Positions 37,211 to 44,082 of a stretch of DNA of 64,000 nt are shown here, piece by piece (positions within the stretch are counted from its first letter, which is position 1; every line of letters starts with the position of its first letter). Both the position numbers and the translations under genes were made by a program. This DNA is from Litoribacter ruber (GTDB lineage: Bacteria > Bacteroidota > Bacteroidia > Cytophagales > Cyclobacteriaceae): the NCBI RefSeq assembly GCF_018500185.1, contig NZ_JAHBGI010000002.1, positions 62,001 to 126,000 on the forward strand, written 5' to 3'. The notes under the pieces are model-generated. The model saw only the letters and a list, made by a program, of their open reading frames with translations, searched no databases and was not told where the DNA came from.

Positions 37211-37303
37211 CGGAATAGCTTGTCCCGATAAATTCGGGAGACGGGACTCGAACCCGCGACCTTCCCGAGCGTTGCTCGGGACAGGCATTCTACCCATCTG
37301 ATT
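37211..37303 (-). pseudogene. tRNA-Asp remnant with palindrome insertions
   Basis: Minus strand: a D-arm like TCAGATGGGTAGAATGCC, then an anticodon arm replaced by TGTCCCGAGC...GCTCGGGA, then an intact T-arm CGCGGGTTCGAGTCCCGTC. A second palindrome (CCCGAATTTATCGGG) interrupts the 3' acceptor strand. The acceptor 5' half is absent; the coding end of the GIY-YIG gene has replaced it, with its stop codon TAG at 37290-37292 inside this segment. Confidence 0.75.
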
Positions 37304-37547
37304 TTTTGGATATGAGATTAGCTATTAAAGCTTTGCTTTTCATTCTTTTTAAGTATAATTCTCTTTTCAGGGCATCAGTTTTATTGGGAAAGACTTCTGT
37401 ATAAACCAGAACCCATGGCTGTTTTTTGCCTGTATAACCCTTGTGAGGCCGATTATGCTTTTCAAGCCTTTCTTCTGGATTTTCTGTTGAACCTATATAA
37501 TAGGAACTGTCTTTTAAAGACTGGAGGATGTATAAAAAATACGCCAT
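37290..37547 (-). CDS. GIY-YIG nuclease family protein
   Basis: 85 aa: AYFLYILQSLKDSSYYIGST carries the GIY-YIG core (YILQ and YYIGS). ERLEKHNRPHKGYTGKK and WVLVYTEVFPNKTDALKREL follow, with the conserved Glu in KRELYLKRMKS. It belongs to the small single-domain UPF0213-like nucleases. Its last residues (KSDG) are read from a tRNA D-arm sequence, so the C-terminus is a fusion product. It lies immediately downstream of the tRNA array terminator. Confidence 0.9.
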   Translation of the reverse strand: MAYFLYILQSLKDSSYYIGSTENPEERLEKHNRPHKGYTGKKQPWVLVYTEVFPNKTDALKRELYLKRMKSKALIANLISKKSDG

Positions 37548-37573
37548 ACAATAGAAAAGAAAATGACTGAAAT

Positions 37574-37607
37574 GAAAAAAAGCCTTAGAAAATCAAATCT
37601 AAGGCTT
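37574..37607 (-). terminator. Rho-independent terminator of the tRNA array
   Basis: AAGCCTTAGA/TCTAAGGCTT stem followed by a T-run on the minus-strand transcript, directly after the last tRNA (37609). Confidence 0.85.
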
Positions 37608-37608
37608 G

Positions 37609-37682
37609 CGGAATGGACGGGACTCGAACCCGCGACCTCCTGCGTGACAGGCAGGCATTCTAACCAGCTGATCTACCACTCC
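37609..37682 (-). tRNA. tRNA-Asp (GTC), copy 1
   Basis: 74 nt without encoded CCA. Acceptor GGAGTGG/CCATTCC, anticodon loop CTGTCAC, intact T-arm CGGGTTCGAGTCCCG, discriminator G. D-arm begins GATC. Last gene of the array, followed by the terminator. Confidence 0.93.
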
Positions 37683-37687
37683 ATTTT

Positions 37688-37767
37688 TTCCAGAATTTAA
37701 ATCCGCACCAGCGACCTTCCCGAGCATTGCTCGGGACAAGCATTCTAACCAGCTGACCTACCACTCC
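37688..37767 (-). pseudogene. Degenerate tRNA-Asp copy P1
   Basis: Retains GGAGTGGTAGGTCAGCTGG and AGAATGC. The anticodon arm is replaced by CCCGAGC-AAT-GCTCGGG, the T-arm reads CTGGTGCGGATTT and the 3' acceptor is lost (TTCTGGAAAAA). Confidence 0.8.
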
Positions 37768-37772
37768 ATTTT

Positions 37773-37852
37773 TTCCAGAATTTAAATCCGCACCAGCGAC
37801 CTTCCCGAGCATTGCTCGGGACAAGCATTCTAACCAGCTGAACTACCACTCC
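37773..37852 (-). pseudogene. Degenerate tRNA-Asp copy P2
   Basis: Same structure as P1, exactly 85 bp from it: 5' acceptor and D-arm kept, anticodon arm replaced by the CCCGAGC/GCTCGGG palindrome, 3' acceptor missing. Confidence 0.8.
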
Positions 37853-37857
37853 ATTTT

Positions 37858-37937
37858 TTCCAGAATTTAAATCCGAACCAGCGATCTTCCCGAGCATTGC
37901 TCGGGACAAGCATTCTAACCAGCTGAACTACCACTCC
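37858..37937 (-). pseudogene. Degenerate tRNA-Asp copy P3
   Basis: 85 bp from P2. T-arm here keeps CTGGTTCGGAT; one further change (GATC for GACC on the plus strand flank). Anticodon replaced by the palindrome. Confidence 0.8.
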
Positions 37938-37964
37938 AGTGTTGTCAATGTGAAGATGTTTTTG

Positions 37965-38038
37965 CGGAATGGACGGGACTCGAACCCGCGACCTCCTGCG
38001 TGACAGGCAGGCATTCTAACCAGCTGAACGACCACTCC
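37965..38038 (-). tRNA. tRNA-Asp (GTC), copy 2
   Basis: Cloverleaf intact, anticodon GTC. Position 8-9 is TC where most copies have TA (GGAGTGGTCGTTC). First of six units in exact 101-bp spacing. Confidence 0.9.
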
Positions 38039-38065
38039 CGTGTTGTCAATTTGAATATGTTTTTG

Positions 38066-38139
38066 CGGAATGGACGGGACTCGAACCCGCGACCTCCTGC
38101 GTGACAGGCAGGCATTCTAACCAGCTGAACGACCACTCC
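38066..38139 (-). tRNA. tRNA-Asp (GTC), copy 3
   Basis: Anticodon GTC, T-arm intact, carries the TC at position 8-9 like copy 2. 101 bp from copy 2. Confidence 0.9.
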
Positions 38140-38166
38140 CGTGTTGTCAATTTGAATATGTTTTTG

Positions 38167-38240
38167 CGGAATGGACGGGACTCGAACCCGCGACCTCCTG
38201 CGTGACAGGCAGGCATTCTAACCAGCTGAACTACCACTCC
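38167..38240 (-). tRNA. tRNA-Asp (GTC), copy 4
   Basis: Canonical version (GGAGTGGTAGTTC), anticodon GTC, all arms intact. Confidence 0.93.
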
Positions 38241-38267
38241 AGTGTTGTCAATTTGAATATGTTTTTG

Positions 38268-38341
38268 CGGAATGGACGGGACTCGAACCCGCGACCTCCT
38301 GCGTGGCAGGCAGGCATTCTAACCAGCTGAACGACCACTCC
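38268..38341 (-). tRNA. tRNA-Asp body with GCC (Gly) anticodon, copy 5
   Basis: Single change in the anticodon loop, CTGTCAC to CTGCCAC, giving GCC. Acceptor and T-arm are identical to the Asp copies, and discriminator G is kept. Identity is uncertain: a tRNA scanner may label it Gly, but its body is Asp-like. Confidence 0.8.
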
Positions 38342-38368
38342 CGTGTTGTCAATTTGAATATGTTTTTG

Positions 38369-38442
38369 CGGAACGGACGGGACTCGCACCCGCGACCTCC
38401 TGCGTGGCAGGCAGGCATTCTAACCAGCTGAACGACCACTCC
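38369..38442 (-). tRNA. tRNA-Asp body with GCC anticodon, copy 6
   Basis: Anticodon GCC. T-loop TTCGAGT changed to TGCGAGT, which destroys the conserved T55. Acceptor 3' strand is CCGTTCC. Likely impaired. Confidence 0.7.
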
Positions 38443-38469
38443 CGTGTTGTCAATTTGAATATGTTTTTG

Positions 38470-38543
38470 CGGAACGGACGGGACTCGCACCCGCGACCTC
38501 CTGCGTGGCAGGCAGGCATTCTAACCAGCTGAACTACCACTCC
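38470..38543 (-). tRNA. tRNA-Asp body with GCC anticodon, copy 7
   Basis: Same GCC anticodon, T-loop TGCGAGT and CCGTTCC acceptor strand as copy 6; differs only in the position 8-9 TA. Confidence 0.7.
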
Positions 38544-38550
38544 ATTTTTT

Positions 38551-38628
38551 TCAGAATTTAAATCCGAACCAGCGACCTTCCCGAGCGTTGCTCGGGACAA
38601 GGATTCTAACCAGCTGAAGTACCACTCC
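38551..38628 (-). pseudogene. Degenerate tRNA-Asp copy P4
   Basis: CCCGAGC-AAC-GCTCGGG replaces the anticodon arm. 5' acceptor GGAGTGG kept, T-arm CTGGTTCGGATTT, 3' acceptor absent. Confidence 0.8.
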
Positions 38629-38658
38629 AATGTGTTTCAAATTGACAATATTTTTATG

Positions 38659-38732
38659 CGGAATGGACGGGACTCGAACCCGCGACCTCCTGCGTGACAG
38701 GCAGGCATTCTAACCAGCTGAACTACCACTCC
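38659..38732 (-). tRNA. tRNA-Asp (GTC), copy 8
   Basis: Canonical cloverleaf with GTC anticodon. Forms a 189-bp repeat unit with the degenerate copy P4 and again with P5. Confidence 0.92.
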
Positions 38733-38740
38733 ATTTTTTT

Positions 38741-38817
38741 CAGAATTTAAATCCGAACCAGCGACCTTCCCGAGCGTTGCTCGGGACAAGGATTCTAACC
38801 AGCTGAAGTACCACTCC
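38741..38817 (-). pseudogene. Degenerate tRNA-Asp copy P5
   Basis: Identical in layout to P4, 189 bp from it: palindrome in place of the anticodon arm, no 3' acceptor strand. Confidence 0.8.
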
Positions 38818-38847
38818 AATGTGTTTCAAATTGACAATATTTTTATG

Positions 38848-38921
38848 CGGAATGGACGGGACTCGAACCCGCGACCTCCTGCGTGACAGGCAGGCATTCT
38901 AACCAGCTGAACTACCACTCC
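38848..38921 (-). tRNA. tRNA-Asp (GTC), copy 9
   Basis: Canonical, anticodon GTC. First gene of the array, 27 bp downstream of the promoter -7 box. Confidence 0.93.
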
Positions 38922-38947
38922 GTAAATACTTCTCGTTTGAAGTGATG

Positions 38948-38979
38948 CAAAGGTAGGAGTTCTTCCTTTTATTGCAAAA
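38948..38979 (-). promoter_or_regulatory. Promoter of the tRNA array
   Basis: On the minus strand, TTTTG (38975-38979), 19-nt spacer, TACCTTTG (38948-38955). This is a full Bacteroidota-type -33/-7 promoter, so the array is likely one transcript. Confidence 0.7.
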
Positions 38980-39172
38980 TTTGACAAGAACAAAATCTTT
39001 ACATTGTTTCATATGGCTCATAATCAGTAGAATATTTTTATTTAAAAATTTTAAGAGAGAGCTTTAAATAGTTATTCAGGCAGATAAATAGGTTGCATCT
39101 TGGTTGAATTTGGCGAAGCCCTCTGCGGATTGGCTGATGGTTCAAACTTTCTGGTTTAGGGCACCGAAAGTT

Positions 39173-39241
39173 AACCTTCATCTATAAACTCCTAAACCTT
39201 CCCGAAGCGCAGCACTCACCGGGAAATAAACCCCTAAACCA
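39173..39241. repeat. Direct repeat, left copy (kinase module flank)
   Basis: AACCTTCATCTATAAACTCC followed by TAAACCTTCCCGAAGCG...CACCGGGAAATAAAC and ending TAAACCA. Same orientation as 40565-40635. Confidence 0.75.
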
Positions 39242-39252
39242 ATTGAAATTCC

Positions 39253-39260
39253 TATCTTTG
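39253..39260 (+). promoter_or_regulatory. TAnnTTTG -7 box for the kinase pair
   Basis: TATCTTTG 20 bp before the ATG of the HipA-like gene. Confidence 0.5.
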
Positions 39261-39280
39261 GTCTTCTGATAAAAAACGAA

Positions 39281-40075
39281 ATGGTTTCAAAGCTGGATAT
39301 TCGGACCGTTAATGTAGAACGGTATATTTTGCCCTTGCGGGAAGGGGGTTCTCTTCCGGCATTGGCGGATGCTGATGATGGGTTTAAATACGTCATCAAG
39401 TTTAGGGGGGCGGGTCAAAGAGAGAAAGCCCTGATTGCAGAGTTGGTGGGAGGGGAGATTGCCCGGGTACTTGGGTTCAGAATTCCTGAAATAGTTTTTG
39501 CCCAACTTGATGAGGCTTTTGGACGTTCTGAGGGGGACGAGGAAATCCAGGATCTGCTCAAAGGAAGCCAAGGGCTGAATCTGGCGCTTCATTTTCTTTC
39601 CGGGGCGGTCAATTATGATCCAGTGGCTATGAATATAGATGCAGAACTTGCCTCAAAGATCGTCTGGCTGGATGCCTTTATAACAAATGTGGACCGCTCC
39701 TTTAGAAATACCAATATGCTGGTGTGGAATAGGGAGCTTTGGCTTATCGACCATGGGGCTTCGTTTCTCTTCCATCATTCCTGGGCTAACTGGGAGAAGC
39801 AGGCAAAGAGTCCATTTCCTTTGATCAAAGATCATGTGCTCCTACCCGCTGCTGCCGATTTGGAGGAGGTTGACCAAGCATTTAGCGCTTTATTGACAAC
39901 TGAAGCAATTCATAAAATTGTGGCCACCATTCCGGATGGGTGGTTGTTGGCTACTGGTGAGTCTGAAGATCCAATGGAAATGAGATCGGTGTATGCGTCT
40001 TTTCTCACCACTAGATTAAACTATTCCCAAACCTTTGTTAATGAAGCAAAAAATGCCAGAAAAGCACTTGTATGA
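39281..40075 (+). CDS. HipA-like kinase domain protein
   Basis: 264 aa of the short HipA-related kinase family (HipA_2-type). Landmarks: DGFKYVIKFRGAG with the ATP-binding Lys near residue 39; DAFITNVDRSFRNTNMLVW with the catalytic Asp and Asn near 130-147; and LWLIDHGASFLFHH with the metal-binding Asp near 157. No N-terminal HipB-binding part. Followed with 23-bp overlap by DUF3037, the typical partner. Substrate unknown; classical HipA phosphorylates GltX. Confidence 0.85.
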   Translation: MVSKLDIRTVNVERYILPLREGGSLPALADADDGFKYVIKFRGAGQREKALIAELVGGEIARVLGFRIPEIVFAQLDEAFGRSEGDEEIQDLLKGSQGLNLALHFLSGAVNYDPVAMNIDAELASKIVWLDAFITNVDRSFRNTNMLVWNRELWLIDHGASFLFHHSWANWEKQAKSPFPLIKDHVLLPAAADLEEVDQAFSALLTTEAIHKIVATIPDGWLLATGESEDPMEMRSVYASFLTTRLNYSQTFVNEAKNARKALV

Positions 40076-40436
40076 GTATGCCGTCATCCGAGTGGTGCCG
40101 CGGGTAGAACGGGAGGAGTTTATCAATGTGGGGATATTGCTGTGCGCTTGGAAAAGCAATTTTCTAAAATGCAAAATTGCCCTAAATCAGGAAAAACTTA
40201 AGGCTTTGGATCCGTCGGCAGACCTTGAACTGTTGATGGATCACCTGAATTCTTTTGAAAAAATCTGTGTGGGTTCGCCAGATGGAGGGCCGATATCCAA
40301 ATATGACCTGGCATCCCGTTTTCGCTGGATGACAGCCGTTAGGAGCTCCATCATCCAAACCTCCAGACCCCACACTGGGTTGACTGATGATTTGGAAACC
40401 ACTTTTGAGCGCTTGTTTGAAGAAAACGTTTTATGA
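40053..40436 (+). CDS. DUF3037 family protein
   Basis: 127 aa from the ATG at 40053 (PEKHLYEYAVIRVVPRVERE). The family signature is EYAVIRVVPRVEREEFINVG followed by ILLCAW. Overlaps the kinase gene by 23 bp, and such pairs recur across bacteria. The role is unknown. Antitoxin, adaptor and kinase substrate are all open options. Confidence 0.88.
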   Translation: MPEKHLYEYAVIRVVPRVEREEFINVGILLCAWKSNFLKCKIALNQEKLKALDPSADLELLMDHLNSFEKICVGSPDGGPISKYDLASRFRWMTAVRSSIIQTSRPHTGLTDDLETTFERLFEENVL

Positions 40437-40564
40437 ATTTGAATCGTGGTTTAGAAGGTTATTTCCCGATAACCGCTTCGCGGATCGGGAGGTTTAGGAG
40501 GTTAGATTGCTGCAAGCTGTTTATGGTTTATAGATTATAGTTTAAGGTTTAGGGGGGTGGGGTG

Positions 40565-40635
40565 AACCTTCATCACTAAACTCCTAAACCTTCCCGAAGT
40601 GCGCAGCACTCACCGGGAAATAAACTCCTAAACCA
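40565..40635. repeat. Direct repeat, right copy (kinase module flank)
   Basis: AACCTTCATCACTAAACTCC followed by TAAACCTTCCCGAAGTGCG...CACCGGGAAATAAAC and ending TAAACCA; matches 39173-39241 with few differences. Confidence 0.75.
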
Positions 40636-40791
40636 TCGAAACAGCGAGCGCATTATCAGGTTTTAATAAGATAGATTTCAGTTATATTAATTTTAGGGTA
40701 GTTTGATAGTTAAATACAAATGTTTCATCCCTGGTTATAAGGCAAATGGAAACTGAGTTGCAAACAGAATATTATTCTTAAAATTAATTTT

Positions 40792-40799
40792 TATCTTTG
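40792..40799 (+). promoter_or_regulatory. TAnnTTTG -7 box for accA
   Basis: TATCTTTG 23 bp before the accA ATG. Confidence 0.55.
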
Positions 40800-40821
40800 T
40801 AAGCAGTTAAAAACTTTTACT

Positions 40822-41769
40822 ATGGTATTAGAATTTGAAAAACCAATTGCCGACCTAGAGCAAAAGCTTCAGGAAATGAAGGACTTGGCCCAAGGAAAGA
40901 GCATTGATTTATCAGCAGATATACAGTCTTTGGAAGAAAAAATAAAGGCTTTGAAAAAAGAAACTTTCCAGAACCTCACCAGATGGCAGCGGGTTCAGTT
41001 GTCCCGACATGCCGAAAGGCCTTATGCACTGGATTACATCTATGAGATCACGCAGGATTTTATCGAAATCCACGGTGATCGTAGTGTAAAGGATGACAAG
41101 GCGATGATCGGGGGACTTGGGGACATTGACGGGCGTTCGGTGATGTTTATCGGACAGCAGAAAGGCCGAAACACCAAGCAGCGCCAGGAAAGAAACTTTG
41201 GAATGGCCAACCCTGAGGGTTACCGCAAAGCCTTGAGATTGATGAAGATGGCTGAGAAATTTGGAAAACCTATCGTTACGCTAATCGATACTCCGGGTGC
41301 TTTCCCAGGTCTGGAGGCCGAAGAAAGAGGTCAGGGTGAAGCCATTGCCAGAAACCTAAAGGAGATGTTTAAGCTCACTGTGCCGGTAATCTGTATTATT
41401 ATAGGCGAAGGAGCATCAGGCGGGGCCTTGGGTATCGCCATCGGTGATAAGGTCTTCATGTTGGAAAATACCTGGTATTCGGTGATTTCACCGGAATCCT
41501 GTTCCTCCATACTTTGGAGAAGCTGGGATTACAAGGAGCAGGCGGCCGAAGCCCTCAAGCTTACAGCCAATGACATGCTTTCGAACAAACTGATCGACGG
41601 CATCATTGAAGAACCGCTTGGCGGGGCACACAAAGACATGAAAACCATGTCAAAAACATTGAAGGAAACCATCCTTAAAGCCTTGGCGGAATTGGATAAG
41701 ATGAAGCCAGACAAACGCATTGAAACCAGAATCAACAAATTCTGCTCAATGGGTGTGGTGAATGAATAA
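40822..41769 (+). CDS. accA: Acetyl-CoA carboxylase carboxyltransferase alpha subunit
   Basis: 315 aa. With AccD it transfers carboxyl from biotin to acetyl-CoA, giving malonyl-CoA for fatty acid synthesis. N-terminal coiled segment, then [40 protein letters not shown] and [20 protein letters not shown]. Normal length. Has its own -7 box and a terminator, so it is probably monocistronic. Confidence 0.98.
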   Translation: MVLEFEKPIADLEQKLQEMKDLAQGKSIDLSADIQSLEEKIKALKKETFQNLTRWQRVQLSRHAERPYALDYIYEITQDFIEIHGDRSVKDDKAMIGGLGDIDGRSVMFIGQQKGRNTKQRQERNFGMANPEGYRKALRLMKMAEKFGKPIVTLIDTPGAFPGLEAEERGQGEAIARNLKEMFKLTVPVICIIIGEGASGGALGIAIGDKVFMLENTWYSVISPESCSSILWRSWDYKEQAAEALKLTANDMLSNKLIDGIIEEPLGGAHKDMKTMSKTLKETILKALAELDKMKPDKRIETRINKFCSMGVVNE

Positions 41770-41788
41770 TTGAAATAATCTTTCAATC

Positions 41789-41821
41789 AAACCTCTGTCT
41801 TCAAATCACAGAGGTTTTTTT
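41789..41821 (+). terminator. Rho-independent terminator after accA
   Basis: AACCTCTGT/ACAGAGGTT stem with a 10-nt loop and a T-run. Confidence 0.9.
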
Positions 41822-41832
41822 ATGCAAATACT

Positions 41833-42678
41833 ATGAATCTACATGTGATTGACACCGGTTTTTTCAAGCTGGATGGCGGGGCAATGTTTGGAGTGGTGCC
41901 CAAGGTTTTGTGGGAAAGATCCAACCCTGCAGACGATAAAAACCTCTGCACCTGGGCCATGCGATGTCTATTGGTAGAAGATGGCGATAGGCTGGTTTTG
42001 ATTGACAACGGTATTGGGAACAAGCAGGACGCCAAGTTCTTTAGCCATTATTACCTTCACGGTGATGCCAGCCTTCACGGTTCTTTAAAGAATGCTGGTT
42101 TTTCTGCTGATGATATCACAGACAACTTTTTGACCCACCTGCATTTCGATCATTGTGGGGGAGGGGTGCAGTACAAAAACGGCAATGCGGATATGCCCGA
42201 GATGGTTTTCAAAAATGCCAAATACTGGAGCAATGAGGACCATTGGCAATGGGCTACTGTGCCGAATGCCAGGGAGAAGGCCAGTTTTCTGAAAGAAAAC
42301 ATCCTTCCCATGCAGGAAAGTGGGCAACTGCATTTTACCGATATGGAAGAGAAAAAGTTGTTTGATGGGTTTGAATATTTCTTTGCCGACGGACATACCG
42401 ATAAGCAGATGATCCCCAAGCTTTCCTATAAAGGCCACACGGTTGTATTTGCCGCTGATCTCCTACCCTCTGTGGGACACATCCCTTTGCCGTATGTGAT
42501 GGGGTATGATACCAGACCTTTGTTGACTTTGGATGAAAAGCAGCAATTTTTGGAAGAGGCTGCTGCTGAGCAGTATGTGATTTTCTTGGAACATGATTCC
42601 GAAAACGAGTGTTGCACCGTGAAAATGACAGAGAAAGGAGTAAGACTTGACAAAACGCTTAAGCTTAGTGAAATCTAG
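41833..42678 (+). CDS. MBL-fold metallohydrolase
   Basis: 281 aa with the binuclear metal site FLTHLHFDHCGGGVQYKNG near residue 98-115 and downstream acidic and His ligands (FADGHTDKQMI, FLEHDSENE). Broad beta-lactamase-fold family, substrate unknown. It starts 11 bp after the accA terminator and overlaps the patatin gene, so it begins the lipid-related operon. Confidence 0.88.
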   Translation: MNLHVIDTGFFKLDGGAMFGVVPKVLWERSNPADDKNLCTWAMRCLLVEDGDRLVLIDNGIGNKQDAKFFSHYYLHGDASLHGSLKNAGFSADDITDNFLTHLHFDHCGGGVQYKNGNADMPEMVFKNAKYWSNEDHWQWATVPNAREKASFLKENILPMQESGQLHFTDMEEKKLFDGFEYFFADGHTDKQMIPKLSYKGHTVVFAADLLPSVGHIPLPYVMGYDTRPLLTLDEKQQFLEEAAAEQYVIFLEHDSENECCTVKMTEKGVRLDKTLKLSEI

Positions 42679-43453
42679 GAAGAAAATAGGAATAGCGCTT
42701 TCAGGTGGTGGCGCACGTGGCGTGTCCCACCTGGGTGTGCTCAAGGCGCTGAATGAGAAGGGGATATTCCCCAACCGGGTTTCGGGAACCAGTGCCGGTG
42801 CCATAGTGGGCAGCATGTACTGTGAGGGATATACGCCCGACGCCATTTTTGACATCATCGTGCAAACCAAATATTTCAAATTTTTGAGGCCTGCAGTAAG
42901 TTTGGTGGGTATTCTAAAAATGGAAATATTGGAAAAGTTGTTTTCCCAATACCTGGAGCACAATGATTTTTCCAAACTCAAAATACCTTTGACCATTGCT
43001 GCTACGGATATTTGCAGGGGAAAAGCCGTTTATTTTTCTGAAGGGGAAATAATTAGAGCGATCATGGCCAGCTCCTGCATTCCGGGGATGTTTGATCCCA
43101 TCTTGATTGATGGGGAATACTACGTGGATGGGGGGGTATTGAATAACCTGCCGGTGGAACCTCTTGATGGTGTGTGTGATGTGATTATCGGCGTGAACTG
43201 TAACCACCTTCCTGAACAGCCTAATATCAAGAACATCAAAACCCTGATTGAGCGAACGGTCATCATGTCCATGAACTTCAATTCCTATAGCAGGAAGGAA
43301 AAATGTGATTATTTTATAGAACCTACCGAAATGGCCAGGTTCGGTGCTTTTGATATTAAGCGTGCAAAGGATATTTTTACGGCCGGATATGAAGGGGGCT
43401 TGGAATATATTGAAAATACGCCCTCTCTATTAAATCTAGTATCCGCACAGTAA
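42647..43453 (+). CDS. Patatin-like phospholipase family protein
   Basis: 268 aa. Oxyanion loop ALSGGGARGVSHLGVLKAL, nucleophile elbow GTSAGA near residue 50, and catalytic Asp in YYVDGGVLNNLP near 165. Serine-Asp dyad lipid hydrolase; the lipid class is unknown. The listed start is a TTG; a GTG seven codons on (42668) fits the usual short N-terminus equally well. Overlaps the MBL gene end. Confidence 0.9.
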   Translation: MTKRLSLVKSRKKIGIALSGGGARGVSHLGVLKALNEKGIFPNRVSGTSAGAIVGSMYCEGYTPDAIFDIIVQTKYFKFLRPAVSLVGILKMEILEKLFSQYLEHNDFSKLKIPLTIAATDICRGKAVYFSEGEIIRAIMASSCIPGMFDPILIDGEYYVDGGVLNNLPVEPLDGVCDVIIGVNCNHLPEQPNIKNIKTLIERTVIMSMNFNSYSRKEKCDYFIEPTEMARFGAFDIKRAKDIFTAGYEGGLEYIENTPSLLNLVSAQ

Positions 43454-43457
43454 GATT

Positions 43458-44018
43458 ATGATGAAATTATTAGCAAAGTTTGTTTTCTGGATCACCGGTT
43501 GGAAGGTGGTCGGAGGCTGGCCTGAAGGGCTGAAGAAAGCCGTATTGATTGCCATTCCCCATACGTCCAACTGGGACCTGTTGTATGCCAGGGCAGCCTT
43601 TTATCTTATGGATGTGCCGGTAAGGTTCACCATCAAGAAAGAAATCATGGTAGGACCCCTGGGCTGGTTAATCAAAGCCTTGGGCGGGATTGCCATAGAC
43701 AGGAAAAAGGTTACCGGCAAACGGAAGCAGACCTACACCGAAGCGATGATCAACATGCTCAAGGAGCGGGATGAATTGGTGATCATGGTGACCCCGGAGG
43801 GTACCAGAAGTTATGCGCCAAGGTGGAAAACCGGCTTTTACCATATAGCTCTTGGGGCAGAGGTACCGGTGGTCGTGGGCTTTTTGGATTACAAGAAAAA
43901 AGAGGCTGGAATTGGCCCATTGATTCAGCCAAATGGAATGATTGACGAGCAGATCCAGGAAATGATGGCTTTTGGAAGAACTGTAACCGGAAAATACCCT
44001 GAAAAAGGCATCAGATAG
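43458..44018 (+). CDS. Lysophospholipid acyltransferase (PlsC-like)
   Basis: 186 aa. HxxxxD motif in AIPHTSNWDLLYARAAF near residue 30-46, and EGTR in VTPEGTRSYAPRWKTG near 112. Likely acylates a lysophospholipid or lipid A-like acceptor at the membrane. Four bases after the patatin gene, so deacylation and reacylation genes are adjacent. Short for PlsC but complete. Confidence 0.9.
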   Translation: MMKLLAKFVFWITGWKVVGGWPEGLKKAVLIAIPHTSNWDLLYARAAFYLMDVPVRFTIKKEIMVGPLGWLIKALGGIAIDRKKVTGKRKQTYTEAMINMLKERDELVIMVTPEGTRSYAPRWKTGFYHIALGAEVPVVVGFLDYKKKEAGIGPLIQPNGMIDEQIQEMMAFGRTVTGKYPEKGIR

Positions 44019-44040
44019 GAGTTTTTGTAAACATTTTGAG

Positions 44041-44082
44041 ATAGGTCTACTTTATATGATAATAAGGTAGACCTATTTTTTT
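44041..44082 (+). terminator. Strong hairpin abutting the BrkB-family start codon
   Basis: ATAGGTCTACTTTAT/ATAAGGTAGACCTAT, a 15-bp stem with a 6-nt loop and a T-run ending one base before the ATG at 44083. It ends the lipid operon, and may also act as an attenuator or leader for the next gene. Confidence 0.85.

Larger units (their letters stand above)
40437..40821. other. Gap with repeats and accA promoter
   Basis: Holds a CCCGATAACCGCTTCGCGGA...TCGGG hairpin near 40463, a GGTTTAGG run, the right direct repeat (40565-40635) and a TATCTTTG box at 40792-40799. No gene supported. Confidence 0.55.

Noticed and set aside
37940..38543. Regularly spaced 101-bp units that could be taken for a CRISPR array
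   Set aside because: The repeated part is a full tRNA-Asp cloverleaf, spacers are nearly identical, and no cas genes are present.
37945..38819. Series of overlapping frames of 60-93 aa translated across the tRNA array (repeating HAGGRGFESRPF-like sequence)
   Set aside because: They are translations of the tRNA genes themselves; the cloverleaf structures explain the conservation.
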